Positions 32,007 through 41,492 of a stretch of DNA of 64,000 bases are shown here, one piece after another; position 1 is the first letter of the stretch; the number at the start of each line of letters is the position of its first letter. The notes under the pieces were generated by a model. That model was given only the letters and a program-made list of their open reading frames with translations, had not been told where the DNA came from and did no database searches. Both the position numbers and the translations under genes were made by a program. The DNA comes from Duganella aquatilis (GTDB lineage Bacteria > Pseudomonadota > Gammaproteobacteria > Burkholderiales > Burkholderiaceae_D), in contig NZ_WKJL01000006.1 in NCBI RefSeq assembly GCF_009674565.1, positions 155,473-219,472 of the forward strand, given 5' to 3'.

Positions 32007-33704
32007 TTAGTCGGCCGCGTAGATGTTGTTGTCCTTGGTTTCGCCGACGAACAGCGCACCGATCACGACGGTGATCAGGGCGACGATAATCGGATACCAC
32101 AGGCCGTAGTAGATGTCGCCCTTGAACGCCACCAGCGCGAACGAGATGGTCGGCAGCAGGCCGCCGAACCAGCCGTTGCCGATGTGGTAGGGCAGCGACA
32201 TCGAGGTGTAGCGGATGCGGGTCGGGAACATTTCCACCAGCATGGCGGCAATCGGGCCGTACACCATGGTCACGTACAGCACCAGGATGAACAGGATCAG
32301 TACCACCATCGGCTTGTTCATCTGCGCTTCATCCGCTTTCGCTGGATAGCCGGCCGCCTTGATCGCGCCGCCGACTTCTTTCTTCAGCGCCGCTTCGCTG
32401 TCTTTCGATGGTTTATCGAAGTTCAGTCCGTCAGGCGTCATGATCGCGTTGAACGAGGTGATTTCCTTCTCGCCGACCTTGATCTTGGCGACGCTGCCGG
32501 CTGGCGCATCCTGCGTGGTGTAGTTCACCGAAGCGTTGGACAGCATGCCGGTGGCGATGTCGCACGACGACGGGAATTTCTTGGTGTTGGTCGGGTTGAA
32601 CTGGAAGTGGCACGAAGCCGGATCAGCATACACCACCACCGGCGAATTTTTCAGCGCTGCTTCCAGCTGCGGGTTGCCGTAGTGGGTCAGCGCGCCGAAC
32701 AGCGGGAAGTAGGTGGCCGCCGCAATCAGGCAACCGCCCAGGATGATCCACTTGCGGCCGATCTTGTCCGACAGCATGCCGAAGAAGATGAAGAACGGCG
32801 TCGCCAAGGCCAGCGCCAGGGCGGTCATGATGTTGGCGCTGGCGCCATCGATCTTCAGCACCTGGGTCATGAAGAACAGCGCATAGAACTGGCCGGTGTA
32901 CCACACCACCGCCTGGCCCATGGTCAGGCCGATCAGCGCCAGGATCACGACTTTCAGGTTGCGCCATTGGCCGAAGGCTTCGCTCAGCGGCGCCTTCGAG
33001 GTCTTGCCTTCGGCTTTCATCTTGGCAAAGGCCGGCGATTCATGCATCGACATGCGGATCCACACCGAAATGCCGAGCAGCAGCACCGACACCAGGAACG
33101 GCACGCGCCAGCCCCAGGCATTGAACGCTTCCTCGCCGATGGCGGTGCGGGTGCCCAGGATCACCAGCAGCGACAGGAACAGGCCCAGCGTCGCGGTGGT
33201 TTGAATCCACGCGGTGAACGAGCCGCGCTTGCCGGCCGGCGCATGCTCGGCCACGTAGGTGGCCGCGCCGCCATACTCGCCGCCCAGCGCCAGGCCCTGC
33301 AGAATCCGTAGCCCGACCAGCACGATGGGCGCCGCGATGCCGATCGCCGCGTATCCGGGCAACAGCCCGACAATGAAGGTGGAGGCGCCCATGATCAGGA
33401 TGGTGATCAGGAAGGTATACTTGCGGCCGACCATGTCGCCCAGGCGGCCGAACACGACGGCGCCGAACGGACGCACAATGAAGCCCGCCGCAAACGCCAG
33501 CAGCGCAAAGATGAAGGTGGTGGTGGGTTCGCCGATGAAGAACTGCTTGGCGATGATCGGTGCGAGCGAACCGTACAGATAGAAATCGTACCATTCGAAC
33601 ACGGTGCCGAGCGAGGACGCAAAGATCACCTTGCGCTCTTCGGCGGTGATCGGCGCGGCCTTGCCGGATAGGTTACGCGGATCAGCGGTACCTGGATTTG
33701 CCAT
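32007..33704 (-). CDS. MHS-family MFS transporter with a large soluble insertion
   Basis: The 565-residue protein is a metabolite:H+ symporter of the ProP/KgtP group. Markers are GTVFEWYDFYLYGSLAPII in helix 1, FIVRPFGAVVFGRLGDMVGRK (motif A), ALGGEYGGAATYVAEHAP and FPTRIRYTSMSLPYHIGNG. Between helices in the second half is a polar insertion of about 110 residues (roughly 360-470) that includes two cysteines (PASCHFQF and PSSCDIAT). It is probably a periplasmic domain. The substrate is unknown, likely an organic acid. It is transcribed divergently from the acyl-CoA operon, which suggests a linked carbon source. Confidence 0.88.
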   Translation of the reverse strand: MANPGTADPRNLSGKAAPITAEERKVIFASSLGTVFEWYDFYLYGSLAPIIAKQFFIGEPTTTFIFALLAFAAGFIVRPFGAVVFGRLGDMVGRKYTFLITILIMGASTFIVGLLPGYAAIGIAAPIVLVGLRILQGLALGGEYGGAATYVAEHAPAGKRGSFTAWIQTTATLGLFLSLLVILGTRTAIGEEAFNAWGWRVPFLVSVLLLGISVWIRMSMHESPAFAKMKAEGKTSKAPLSEAFGQWRNLKVVILALIGLTMGQAVVWYTGQFYALFFMTQVLKIDGASANIMTALALALATPFFIFFGMLSDKIGRKWIILGGCLIAAATYFPLFGALTHYGNPQLEAALKNSPVVVYADPASCHFQFNPTNTKKFPSSCDIATGMLSNASVNYTTQDAPAGSVAKIKVGEKEITSFNAIMTPDGLNFDKPSKDSEAALKKEVGGAIKAAGYPAKADEAQMNKPMVVLILFILVLYVTMVYGPIAAMLVEMFPTRIRYTSMSLPYHIGNGWFGGLLPTISFALVAFKGDIYYGLWYPIIVALITVVIGALFVGETKDNNIYAAD

Positions 33705-33854
33705 GATGTGTCTCCTTTGATTTTTTAGGATGTTTTTTCCCCAGCTGAGATAGTGATAAGCAAGTTATTACTTCGTCAGCTTAATTGCAGTGTGGGCGCG
33801 AAACCTTACGCGATGCTTGCTTGAAGCTTACGTGAAACTTACAACGATATTTAC

Positions 33855-33864
33855 GAACGACCGT
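33855..33864. promoter_or_regulatory. Operator-like motif GAACGACCGT in the thiolase/MHS promoter region
   Basis: GAACGACCGT is the exact reverse complement of the motif at 27942. It is placed where the -35 box would be for an extended -10 TGGTATTCT (33875-33883), 35 bases before the thiolase start. Binding there would block that promoter, and the 213-base gap is shared with the divergent transporter. One further exact copy occurs inside purL coding sequence, so chance must be kept in mind. Confidence 0.5.
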
Positions 33865-33917
33865 ACTAAAAACATGGTATTCTGGCTCAAACAACACCTT
33901 CACTATAGGAGACTCTC

Positions 33918-35096
33918 ATGATCGATGCCGTCATTGTTTCTACCGCCCGCACGGGTCTGGCCAAATCCTGGAAAGGCGCGTTCAACATGACGCACGGCGC
34001 CACGCTGGGCGGCCATGTGTTGCAGGCCGCCATACAGCGCGCCGGCATCGAGGCGGGAGAGGTGGAAGACGTGCTGGCCGGCTGCGCCAATCCCGAGGGC
34101 GCCACCGGCGGCAACATCGCGCGCCAGATCGCCTTGCGCGGCGGCTGCCCGGTCACCACCGCCGGCATGACCATCAACCGCTTCTGCTCGTCCGGCCTGC
34201 AGACCATCGCCACCGCAGCCCAGCGCATCATCGCCGGCGAGGGCGATATCTATGCGGCCGGCGGCGTCGAATCGATTTCCTGCGTGCAGCAGGAAATGAA
34301 CATGCATATGTATAAGGAAGTCTGGCTGTCGCAGAACAAGCCGGAAATCTACTGGCCGATGCTGCAAACCGCCGAAACCGTCGCCAAGCGCTACAACATC
34401 AGCCGTGAACGTCAGGATGAATACGGCGTACAGAGCCAGCAGCGCGCCGCCGCCGCCCAGGCCGCCGGCCTGTTCAACGCCGAGATCGTGCCGATGACCA
34501 CGGTCATGGGCGTGGCCGACAAGGCCTCCGGCATGCTGCTGTCGCGCGAAGTGACCATCGCGGCCGACGAAGGCATCCGCGCCGATACCACGTACGAAGG
34601 CGTGTCCAAGATCCGCACCGCGATTCCGGGCGGCGTGATCAGCGCCGGCAACGCCAGCCAGTTCTCCGATGGCGCCTCGATGGCCATCGTGATGAACGCG
34701 CAGACCGCGGCCGCCAAGGGCCTGCAGCCGCTGGGCGTGTTCCGCGGCTTCGCCGTCGCCGGCTGCGAGCCGGATGAAATGGGCATCGGCCCGGTGTTCG
34801 CCGTGCCCAAGCTGCTGAAGAAAGCCGGCCTCAAGGTCGAGGACATCGGCCTGTGGGAGCTGAATGAAGCCTTCGCCGTGCAGGTGCTGTATTGCGCCGA
34901 TACGCTGGGCATTCCGATGGACCGTCTCAACGTCAACGGCGGCGCGATCGCCGTCGGCCATCCTTACGGCGTGTCCGGCGCGCGCCTGGTCGGCCATGCG
35001 CTGATCGAAGGCAAGCGGCGCGGCGTCAAATATGTGGTGGTCACCATGTGTATCGGTGGCGGCCAGGGGGCGGCCGGCCTGTTCGAAGTGGTGTAA
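33918..35096 (+). CDS. Acetyl-CoA C-acyltransferase (thiolase)
   Basis: The 392-residue thiolase has the acylated Cys90 in [11 protein letters not shown]. The second active-site segment is [20 protein letters not shown] (His), and the proton-donor Cys is in [15 protein letters not shown]. It cleaves 3-ketoacyl-CoA to acetyl-CoA and a shortened acyl-CoA, the last beta-oxidation step. ATAGGAGAC is the ribosome site. It is first of five closely spaced genes (33.9-39.7 kb). Biosynthetic (acetoacetyl-CoA) thiolase is less likely given the acyl-CoA dehydrogenase next to it. Confidence 0.94.
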   Translation: MIDAVIVSTARTGLAKSWKGAFNMTHGATLGGHVLQAAIQRAGIEAGEVEDVLAGCANPEGATGGNIARQIALRGGCPVTTAGMTINRFCSSGLQTIATAAQRIIAGEGDIYAAGGVESISCVQQEMNMHMYKEVWLSQNKPEIYWPMLQTAETVAKRYNISRERQDEYGVQSQQRAAAAQAAGLFNAEIVPMTTVMGVADKASGMLLSREVTIAADEGIRADTTYEGVSKIRTAIPGGVISAGNASQFSDGASMAIVMNAQTAAAKGLQPLGVFRGFAVAGCEPDEMGIGPVFAVPKLLKKAGLKVEDIGLWELNEAFAVQVLYCADTLGIPMDRLNVNGGAIAVGHPYGVSGARLVGHALIEGKRRGVKYVVVTMCIGGGQGAAGLFEVV

Positions 35097-35101
35097 GCAG
35101 C

Positions 35102-36943
35102 ATGCGCTCGACCATCCTGTCGCGCCGCGACCTGTCTTTCATGCTGTACGAATGGCTGGACGCGGAGGCGCTGACGCGGCGCGACCGCTTCCAGGACCAC
35201 AACCGCGAGACCTTCGACGCGGCGCTCGATACCGCCGAACGCCTGGCCACCGAACTGTTCGCCACGCATAACAAGAAAGCGGACAGCAACGAGCCGCACG
35301 TGGTGGACGGCAAGGTGCAGATCATCCCGGAAGTGAAGACGGCGCTGGACGCCTTCTCGCTGGCCGGCCTGATGGCGGCCGGGCAGGACTACGAACGCGG
35401 CGGCATGCAGCTGCCGGTGGTGGTCGAGAAGGCGCTGGCCGCCTATCTGACTGCCGCCAACGTCAGCACCTCGGCCTACACCTTCCTGACGATGAGCAAC
35501 GCCAACACCTTGCTCAAGTGCGCCACGCCGGAGCAGATCACCCGTTTCGTCAATCCGATGCTGGAAGGCCGCTACTTCGGCACCATGTGCCTGTCCGAAC
35601 CGCAGGCCGGCTCCAGCCTGTCCGACATCACCACGCGCGCCGTGCCCGACGGCGAAGGCCAGTACCGTTTGACCGGCAACAAGATGTGGATCTCGGCCGG
35701 CGAGCATGAACTGTCCGAAAACATCGTCCACCTGGTGCTGGCCAAGATTCCCGGCGAGGACGGCAAGCTGATCCCGGGCGTCAAAGGCATCTCGCTGTTC
35801 ATCGTGCCGAAATTCCTGGTCAATGACGACGGCTCGCTGGGCGCGCGCAACGACATCTCGCTGGCCGGCCTGAACCACAAGATGGGCAACCGCGGCACCA
35901 CCAACTGCCTGCTCAACTTCGGCGAGAAGGGCGGCGCCATCGGCTACCTGGTCGGCAAGCCGCACCATGGCCTGGCCAATATGTTTCACATGATGAACGA
36001 GGCGCGCATCGGCGTCGGCCTCGGCGCGGCGGTGCTGGGCTACACCGGCTACCTGCATGCGCTCGACTACGCGCGCAACCGTCCGCAAGGCCGCCATCCG
36101 GCGCAGAAGGATGCGTCGCAGCCGCAACTGCCGATCATCCAGCACACCGACGTGCGGCGCATGCTGCTGGCGCAGAAAGCCTATGTCGAAGGCGGCCTCG
36201 GCCTGGTGCTGTACAGCGCCCGCCTGGTCGACGAGCAGAACAGCGCGGAAACGCCGGAAGCGCGCGAACATGCGGCGCGGCTGCTGGATTTCCTGACGCC
36301 GATCACCAAATCCTGGCCGTCGCAGTGGTGCGTGGAGGCCAACAGCCTGGCGATCCAGGTGCACGGCGGCTACGGCTACACGCGCGAATACAATGTCGAA
36401 CAGTTTTACCGCGACAATCGTCTGAACGCCATCCACGAAGGCACGCATGGCATCCACGGCCTCGATCTGCTGGGCCGCAAGGTGGTACTGCAGGACGGCG
36501 CCTTGTTCCGCGCCTTTGGCGCCGAGTTGCGCAAGACGGTACGCAAGGTGCGCGGCAGCGTCGGCGCGCCGGATGCGGTCGGTCCGGGCCTGGCTACCAT
36601 CAGCGTTGAATTGCTGGCGCATGCGGATGCGCTGGAACAAGCCTGGCAGAGCGTGGAAGAAGTCACGCAGAAACTGTATGCTGTCGGCGATTTGAACAAG
36701 ACGCTGGCCAACGCCAGCACGTATCTGGAAGCGGTGGGGCACGTGGTGGTGGCGTGGATCTGGCTGCAGCAGGCCTTGCTGGCGGCGGCGTCGCTGGCGG
36801 ACGGCGATGTGGATTTCTATCGCGGTAAGCTGCAGGCATGCCGGTATTTCTTCCAGTGGGAGTTGCCGAAGGTGGGGCCGCAGCTGGCGCTGCTGGCCAG
36901 CATAGACACCACCACGCTCGACATGCAGGATGCGTGGTTTTAA
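35102..36943 (+). CDS. Acyl-CoA dehydrogenase with C-terminal extension
   Basis: The 613-residue flavoprotein performs the first beta-oxidation step. It shows the FAD-contacting CLSEPQAGSSLSDITTRA, then GNKMWISAGEHE, QVHGGYGYTREYNVEQFYRDNR and AIHEGTHGIHGLDLLGRK. The length exceeds the classic 380 residues because of an N-terminal helical part and an extra C-terminal domain of about 130 residues, as in the 600-residue subgroup. The start at 35102 is five bases after the thiolase stop; the open frame runs further upstream but only within thiolase. It is the second gene of the operon. Confidence 0.93.
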   Translation: MRSTILSRRDLSFMLYEWLDAEALTRRDRFQDHNRETFDAALDTAERLATELFATHNKKADSNEPHVVDGKVQIIPEVKTALDAFSLAGLMAAGQDYERGGMQLPVVVEKALAAYLTAANVSTSAYTFLTMSNANTLLKCATPEQITRFVNPMLEGRYFGTMCLSEPQAGSSLSDITTRAVPDGEGQYRLTGNKMWISAGEHELSENIVHLVLAKIPGEDGKLIPGVKGISLFIVPKFLVNDDGSLGARNDISLAGLNHKMGNRGTTNCLLNFGEKGGAIGYLVGKPHHGLANMFHMMNEARIGVGLGAAVLGYTGYLHALDYARNRPQGRHPAQKDASQPQLPIIQHTDVRRMLLAQKAYVEGGLGLVLYSARLVDEQNSAETPEAREHAARLLDFLTPITKSWPSQWCVEANSLAIQVHGGYGYTREYNVEQFYRDNRLNAIHEGTHGIHGLDLLGRKVVLQDGALFRAFGAELRKTVRKVRGSVGAPDAVGPGLATISVELLAHADALEQAWQSVEEVTQKLYAVGDLNKTLANASTYLEAVGHVVVAWIWLQQALLAAASLADGDVDFYRGKLQACRYFFQWELPKVGPQLALLASIDTTTLDMQDAWF

Positions 36944-37003
36944 CAAGGATTAGCCAGCTCAAGCTTCGCGGTGACGAGGCTGGGCGATACAAGGAGACAC
37001 ACC

Positions 37004-37783
37004 ATGCGTACCACACAAGAACTGTTTTCACTGGCCGGCAAAACCGCGCTGGTCACCGGCGGCTCGCGCGGCCTGGGCCTGCAAATGGCGCTGGCGCTGG
37101 GCGAGCAGGGCGCCCGCGTCGTCGTCTCGGCCCGCAAGCAGGCCGAGCTTGACGAAGCCGTCGCCTTCCTGACCCAGCGCGGCATCAGCGCGCATTCGAT
37201 CGCCGCCGACCTGTCGCAGGACGCGCAGGCCGAAGCACTAGTTGATGCCGCCATCGCCCACCTCGGCCACATCGACATCCTGATCAACAACGCCGGCGCC
37301 AGCTGGGGCGCGCCGGCCGAGGACCATCCGGTCGAAGCCTGGGACAAGGTGATGGACCTGAACATCCGCAGCATTTTCGTGGTGTCGCAACTGGTCGGCA
37401 AGCGCTCGATGATTCCGCGCCAGTCCGGCCGCATCATCAACATCGCCTCGATCGCGGGCCTGGCCGGCAATCCGCCGGGCACCATGCAGACCATCGCCTA
37501 CAACACCTCGAAAGGCGCGCTGGTCAACTTCACGCGCACGCTGGCGGGTGAATGGGGCCGCTACGGCATCACCGTCAACGCGCTGGCGCCAGGCTTCTTC
37601 CCGTCGAAGATGACCAAGGGCCTGCTGTCCGCCATGGGCGACCAGCTGACCGGCCACGCGCCGCTGAACCGCCTTGGCGACGACGAAGACCTGAAAGGCG
37701 CAGCCGTGCTGTTCGCCTCCGACGCGGGCAAGCACATCACCGGTCAGATCCTGGCGGTGGACGGAGGCGTTTCGGCGGTATGA
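37004..37783 (+). CDS. SDR-family oxidoreductase
   Basis: The 259-residue classical short-chain dehydrogenase has the Rossmann motif TGGSRGLG (18-25) and NNAGASWGAP. The catalytic Ser lies in NIASIAGLAG and the YxxxK motif is YNTSKGA. The end HITGQILAVDGGVSAV is typical of 3-oxoacyl-reductase-like members. AAGGAGA precedes the ATG at 37004, which decides the start over an upstream in-frame alternative. The stop overlaps the next start (ATGA). It probably reduces or oxidises a hydroxyacyl intermediate of the operon's pathway. Confidence 0.92.
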   Translation: MRTTQELFSLAGKTALVTGGSRGLGLQMALALGEQGARVVVSARKQAELDEAVAFLTQRGISAHSIAADLSQDAQAEALVDAAIAHLGHIDILINNAGASWGAPAEDHPVEAWDKVMDLNIRSIFVVSQLVGKRSMIPRQSGRIINIASIAGLAGNPPGTMQTIAYNTSKGALVNFTRTLAGEWGRYGITVNALAPGFFPSKMTKGLLSAMGDQLTGHAPLNRLGDDEDLKGAAVLFASDAGKHITGQILAVDGGVSAV

Positions 37784-38784
37784 GCATTCCTGAAACTTAT
37801 CAGCGCATCGTGCTGGCGGCGCGTCCGCGCGGCGCGGTCACGGCCGACAACTTCCGGCTGGAGACCGTGCCGGTGCCGCAACTGGCCGACGGCCAGGTGC
37901 TGATCCGCAACCACTACCTGTCGCTGGACCCGTACATGCGCGGCCGCATGAGCGCCGCCAAAAGCTACGCCACCTCGCAGCAACTGAATGACACCATGAT
38001 CGGCGGCACCGTCGGCCAGGTGATCGCCTCGCGCAACGCGTTCTACAAGGTGGGCGAATACGTCAACGGCATGCTGGGCTGGTCCGAGATGGGCGTGTCG
38101 GACGGCGTGCTGCTGCGCAAGCTCGACACCACGCGCATTCCGCTGTCGGCCTTCCTCGGCGTGGTCGGCATGCCGGGCATGGCGGCGTGGTACGGTTTCA
38201 ACCACATCATGGAAGCGGCGGCCGGCGAAACGGTGGTGGTGTCGGCGGCCAGCGGCGCGGTCGGCAGCGTGGTCGGCCAGTTGGCGCGCCTGCGCGGCTG
38301 CCGCGTGGTCGGCATCGCCGGCGGCGCGGAGAAGTGCGCCTACGTGGTGGACGAACTGGGCTTCGACGCCTGCGTCGATTACAAGGCCGGCAAGCTGGAG
38401 GCCGACCTGGCCGCCGCCACGCCGGACGGCGTTGACGCCATCTTTGAAAACGTCGGCGGCGCCTGCCTGGACGCATCGCTGGCGCGCACCAACGCCTTCG
38501 CCCGCATCGCGCTGTGCGGCCTGATCGCCGGCTACAACGGCGCCGATATGCCGATCAGGAATTCGCGACTGCTGTTGATTAATCGTCTGACCGTGCGCGG
38601 CTTCATCATCACCGAGCACATGGAGTATTGGCAGCAGGGCTTGCAGGAACTGGCCGTGCTGGTCGCCAATCGTCAAATCAAGTTCCGCGAATCGGTGGCG
38701 GACGGCCTGGCCGCCGCACCGGAAGCGTTCATGGGCCTGCTGCAAGGGCGTAATTTTGGCAAACAACTGGTGAAGCTCATCTAA
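37780..38784 (+). CDS. Zinc-independent NADP-dependent oxidoreductase (MDR, CurA-like)
   Basis: The 334-residue medium-chain reductase starts MSIPETYQRIVLAARPRG and has YLSLDPYMRGRM. The nucleotide motif is VSAASGAVGSVVGQLARL, and IFENVGG and ALCGLIAGYN follow. These features are those of the prostaglandin/curcumin-reductase-like group that saturates C=C bonds next to a carbonyl. No zinc ligands are apparent. Its ATG overlaps the stop codon of the SDR before it by four bases, so the pair is coupled. Confidence 0.92.
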   Translation: MSIPETYQRIVLAARPRGAVTADNFRLETVPVPQLADGQVLIRNHYLSLDPYMRGRMSAAKSYATSQQLNDTMIGGTVGQVIASRNAFYKVGEYVNGMLGWSEMGVSDGVLLRKLDTTRIPLSAFLGVVGMPGMAAWYGFNHIMEAAAGETVVVSAASGAVGSVVGQLARLRGCRVVGIAGGAEKCAYVVDELGFDACVDYKAGKLEADLAAATPDGVDAIFENVGGACLDASLARTNAFARIALCGLIAGYNGADMPIRNSRLLLINRLTVRGFIITEHMEYWQQGLQELAVLVANRQIKFRESVADGLAAAPEAFMGLLQGRNFGKQLVKLI

Positions 38785-38787
38785 AAA

Positions 38788-39708
38788 ATGAAAACATTCC
38801 GAGACAAAGTCGCCGTCATCACCGGCGGTGCAAGTGGTTTGGGTCGTCAATTCGCCAACGTCGCGGCGCGCGAAGGCATGAAGCTGGTGCTGGCCGACGT
38901 GCAAAGCGACGCCTTGGAGCGCGCGCTGGAAGAATTGCGTGCACAGGGCGCCAGCGTCATCGGCCGCATCTGCGATGTACGCAAGGCCGAGCAGGTGCAG
39001 GCGCTGGCCGATGCGGCGGTGGCCGAGTTCGGCGCCGTCCACCTGCTGTTCAACAACGCCGGCGTCGGTTCCGGCGGCCTGATCTGGGAAAACACCGAGG
39101 CCGACTGGGAATGGGTGATGGGCGTCAACGTCTGGGGCGTGATCCATGGCGTGCGCATCTTTACCAGGCTGATGCTGGATGCGGCTGCCAGGGATGACGC
39201 ATTTGAAGGCCACATCGTCAATACCGCCTCGATGGCCGGCCTGCTGAACGCGCCGGCGATGGGCGTCTACAATGTCTCCAAGCATGCGGTGGTATCGCTG
39301 TCGGAAACGCTGTACCAGGACTTGCAGCTGGTCGGCGCGCCCATCGGCGCTTCGGTGTTGTGCCCGTACTTTGTGCCGACCGGCATCAGCCAGTCGCACC
39401 GCAACCGCCCGGAAGACGTGCGCATGACCGACCGTCCGACCGCCAGCCAGGTGGCGGCGCAGGTCATGACCGACAAGGCGGTATCGTCGGGCAAGGTGTC
39501 GGCCGAGGACGTGGCGGAGATCACCTTCAAGGCCATCGCCGACGGCCAGTTCTACATCTATTCGCATCCGGACGCGCTGGCCGGCGTGCGCGAGCGCATG
39601 GAACACATCGTGGCCGGCGCCAATCCGCCCGATCCCTACGCCGCCGCGCCGCAGATCCGCGAGGCGCTGCGCGCCAAAATCCAGGGCGCTTCCAAGCAGC
39701 CGGGCTGA
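38788..39708 (+). CDS. SDR-family oxidoreductase (second copy in operon)
   Basis: The 306-residue enzyme has TGGASGLG at 12-19, NNAGVGSGGLIWEN, a catalytic Ser in VNTASMAGLLN and the YxxxK motif in VYNVSKHAV. A longer C-terminal part follows (LCPYFVPTGISQSHRNRPED). The size and the FNNAGVGSGG form match SDRs often found with acyl-CoA genes. It starts three bases after the MDR gene, with a weak ribosome site, so it is probably translated by coupling. Substrate unknown. Confidence 0.9.
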   Translation: MKTFRDKVAVITGGASGLGRQFANVAAREGMKLVLADVQSDALERALEELRAQGASVIGRICDVRKAEQVQALADAAVAEFGAVHLLFNNAGVGSGGLIWENTEADWEWVMGVNVWGVIHGVRIFTRLMLDAAARDDAFEGHIVNTASMAGLLNAPAMGVYNVSKHAVVSLSETLYQDLQLVGAPIGASVLCPYFVPTGISQSHRNRPEDVRMTDRPTASQVAAQVMTDKAVSSGKVSAEDVAEITFKAIADGQFYIYSHPDALAGVRERMEHIVAGANPPDPYAAAPQIREALRAKIQGASKQPG

Positions 39709-39748
39709 CGTACTACAATCGTGCTTTTGCAAAAACAGGATGGCAATA

Positions 39749-40177
39749 ATGAGCAAGCACGAAATCAAGTTGGGAGACTGGGGCACCCTCAACGCGGATG
39801 CGAAGCTGATCCGCTTTGAAGTCTTCGTTGAGGAGCAAAACGTTCCGGCCGAGCTGGAGATGGACCAGATGGACGCCGTCTGCCTGCACGCGGTGGCCTA
39901 CGATGCCGACGGCACGCCGATCGGCACCGGCCGCCTGCTGCCGGACGGCCACATCGGCCGCATGGCGGTGCGCAAGATCGCACGCGGCAGCGGCGTCGGC
40001 GGCGAATTGCTGCAGGCGCTGATGGCGCAGGCGCGCGCACGCGGCGACCAGTACGTCGCCCTGAGCGCGCAGACGCATGCCGCGCCGTTCTATGAGCGCC
40101 ACGGCTTTGCCATCGAAGGCGAAGAGTTCTACGAAGCGGGCATCGCCCACATCAATATGCAGCGCAACTTCAGCTAA
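39749..40177 (+). CDS. GNAT-family N-acetyltransferase
   Basis: The 142-residue protein shows the GNAT order: FEVFVEEQNVPAELEMD at the start as in the ElaA/YjcF-like group, then GTGRLLP. The acetyl-CoA loop is IGRMAVRKIARGSGVGGELLQAL and the end is FYERHGFAIEGEEFYEAGIAH. The ATG at 39749 is favoured because AGGA stands eight bases before it; another ATG lies nine bases upstream in frame. Its 3' end overlaps the convergent PLP-enzyme gene by eight bases. Substrate unknown. Confidence 0.88.
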   Translation: MSKHEIKLGDWGTLNADAKLIRFEVFVEEQNVPAELEMDQMDAVCLHAVAYDADGTPIGTGRLLPDGHIGRMAVRKIARGSGVGGELLQALMAQARARGDQYVALSAQTHAAPFYERHGFAIEGEEFYEAGIAHINMQRNFS

Positions 40178-41483
40178 GCAGCTGCGCAATGCGTTCCAGC
40201 GCCGCCGGCACCTCGGCGGCGACATCCTGCCGCAATCCCTCATGCAGATCGGCGATCATGCGCGCGCTCAGGCACAGGCGCAGCGCGCCGGCTGCGGCCG
40301 GCTGGCCCAGCTGATAGCGGCGGGCGCCAATCGCCGGCAACTGTAGTTGCAGATAGAGCCGGCGTGCTTCGTCGCCGTTCAGCAGCTTGCCATCGGCGCC
40401 GCGCAGCGTGAAGGGGAATACCGTCTGCACATGATCCCAGCCTGCCGCCACATCCAAGGCCGAACGGTCGATGGCGCTGACCGGCAGCGGCGTGAGCGCC
40501 GCATGGTCGGCCACCCCTTGCCGGATGGCGTCGGCAAAGCGGTTGACGCATTGCAGGCGAACATCCTGCGGCACGGCGGCAAAGCGTTCCATCTCGAACA
40601 GCGCGGCTTCCCAGCGCAGCAGCAGGCCGAAGTTGGCGCGGTCGGTGTAGGCATCGACGGCATTGGCCGCCATCGCGCGCGGCAGCAGCAGGGCGCCGCT
40701 GAAGGTCGGACCGGTCATGAACTTGGAGCCGGTCAGCGCCAGCATGAAGCCGTGCGCCAGGTAGGTCCGCACCGTCACGGGATCGAGGCGGAACTGGCAG
40801 GCGTCCACCATCACATCCAGCAGCTGCGGCCAGCGCGCCCGCAGCGCCAGCACCGAGGCGATGGACGGCGAAATCAAGCCGGTCTTGCTGATATCCGTCA
40901 GCACCAGCAGCACGCGCTGGCCGCGCTGCGCCGCCGTGTTGACGATGGCGGCGTATTCGGCGTCGACCTGTGCGGCATCGCGCAGGCTGCCGTCCGCATG
41001 CCGCATGGCGACATGATGCGGCGCGCCCTGGCGCGGGCCGAGCAGGGCCAGCGGCACGCCGCTGCCGGTTTCGGCGCCGTCGATCAATACCGTGCACTGC
41101 GGCTGGCGCAGGTTGGCCGCCAGCATGAACAGGTCGGTGCCGGACGGCGCCAGCAGCGCCATCGGGCTATCCTGCGGGTCGCAGCCGCAATACGCCAGCA
41201 GGCGCCGGCGCGCGCTGGCCAGTCCGCGCCGGTAGACGACCAACTCCGGTTCCGAGCGCAGCTCGCGGGCGCAGCGGTCCCGCAGCGCGGTGGCAGCCTG
41301 ATATGCGTTCGGGGAAATATGGGAGGCGGTGACCGATCCGAGGGAGACCAGGTCGGGGTCCGGCGTCGGCCGGCAGGCATAGCGGGAGCGTCCGGTGCCT
41401 GCGTCCAGCGTCAACCTGTCGTCGCCGCCGGCAATCAGTAGCTCGGCGGTGGAGGGGAGCAGGTCGGCTTCGTGGTTGATCAA
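40170..41483 (-). CDS. PLP-dependent fold-type-I enzyme of unknown specificity
   Basis: The 437-residue protein resembles class-V aminotransferase/cysteine-desulfurase-like enzymes. It shows PSGTDLFMLAA near 115, VDACQFRLDP with the Asp that pairs with the pyridine N, and LTGSKFMTGPTFSGALLLP with the likely PLP-binding lysine near 255. The His usually stacked on PLP is not in its common place (the motif reads DACQ). I do not recognise a named enzyme. The frame starts at TTG, ten bases after the flaG stop, so it is probably co-transcribed with flaG. A later start within the first 25 codons is possible. Confidence 0.72.
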   Translation of the reverse strand: MINHEADLLPSTAELLIAGGDDRLTLDAGTGRSRYACRPTPDPDLVSLGSVTASHISPNAYQAATALRDRCARELRSEPELVVYRRGLASARRRLLAYCGCDPQDSPMALLAPSGTDLFMLAANLRQPQCTVLIDGAETGSGVPLALLGPRQGAPHHVAMRHADGSLRDAAQVDAEYAAIVNTAAQRGQRVLLVLTDISKTGLISPSIASVLALRARWPQLLDVMVDACQFRLDPVTVRTYLAHGFMLALTGSKFMTGPTFSGALLLPRAMAANAVDAYTDRANFGLLLRWEAALFEMERFAAVPQDVRLQCVNRFADAIRQGVADHAALTPLPVSAIDRSALDVAAGWDHVQTVFPFTLRGADGKLLNGDEARRLYLQLQLPAIGARRYQLGQPAAAGALRLCLSARMIADLHEGLRQDVAAEVPAALERIAQLLS

Positions 41484-41492
41484 GTTGCGCTA

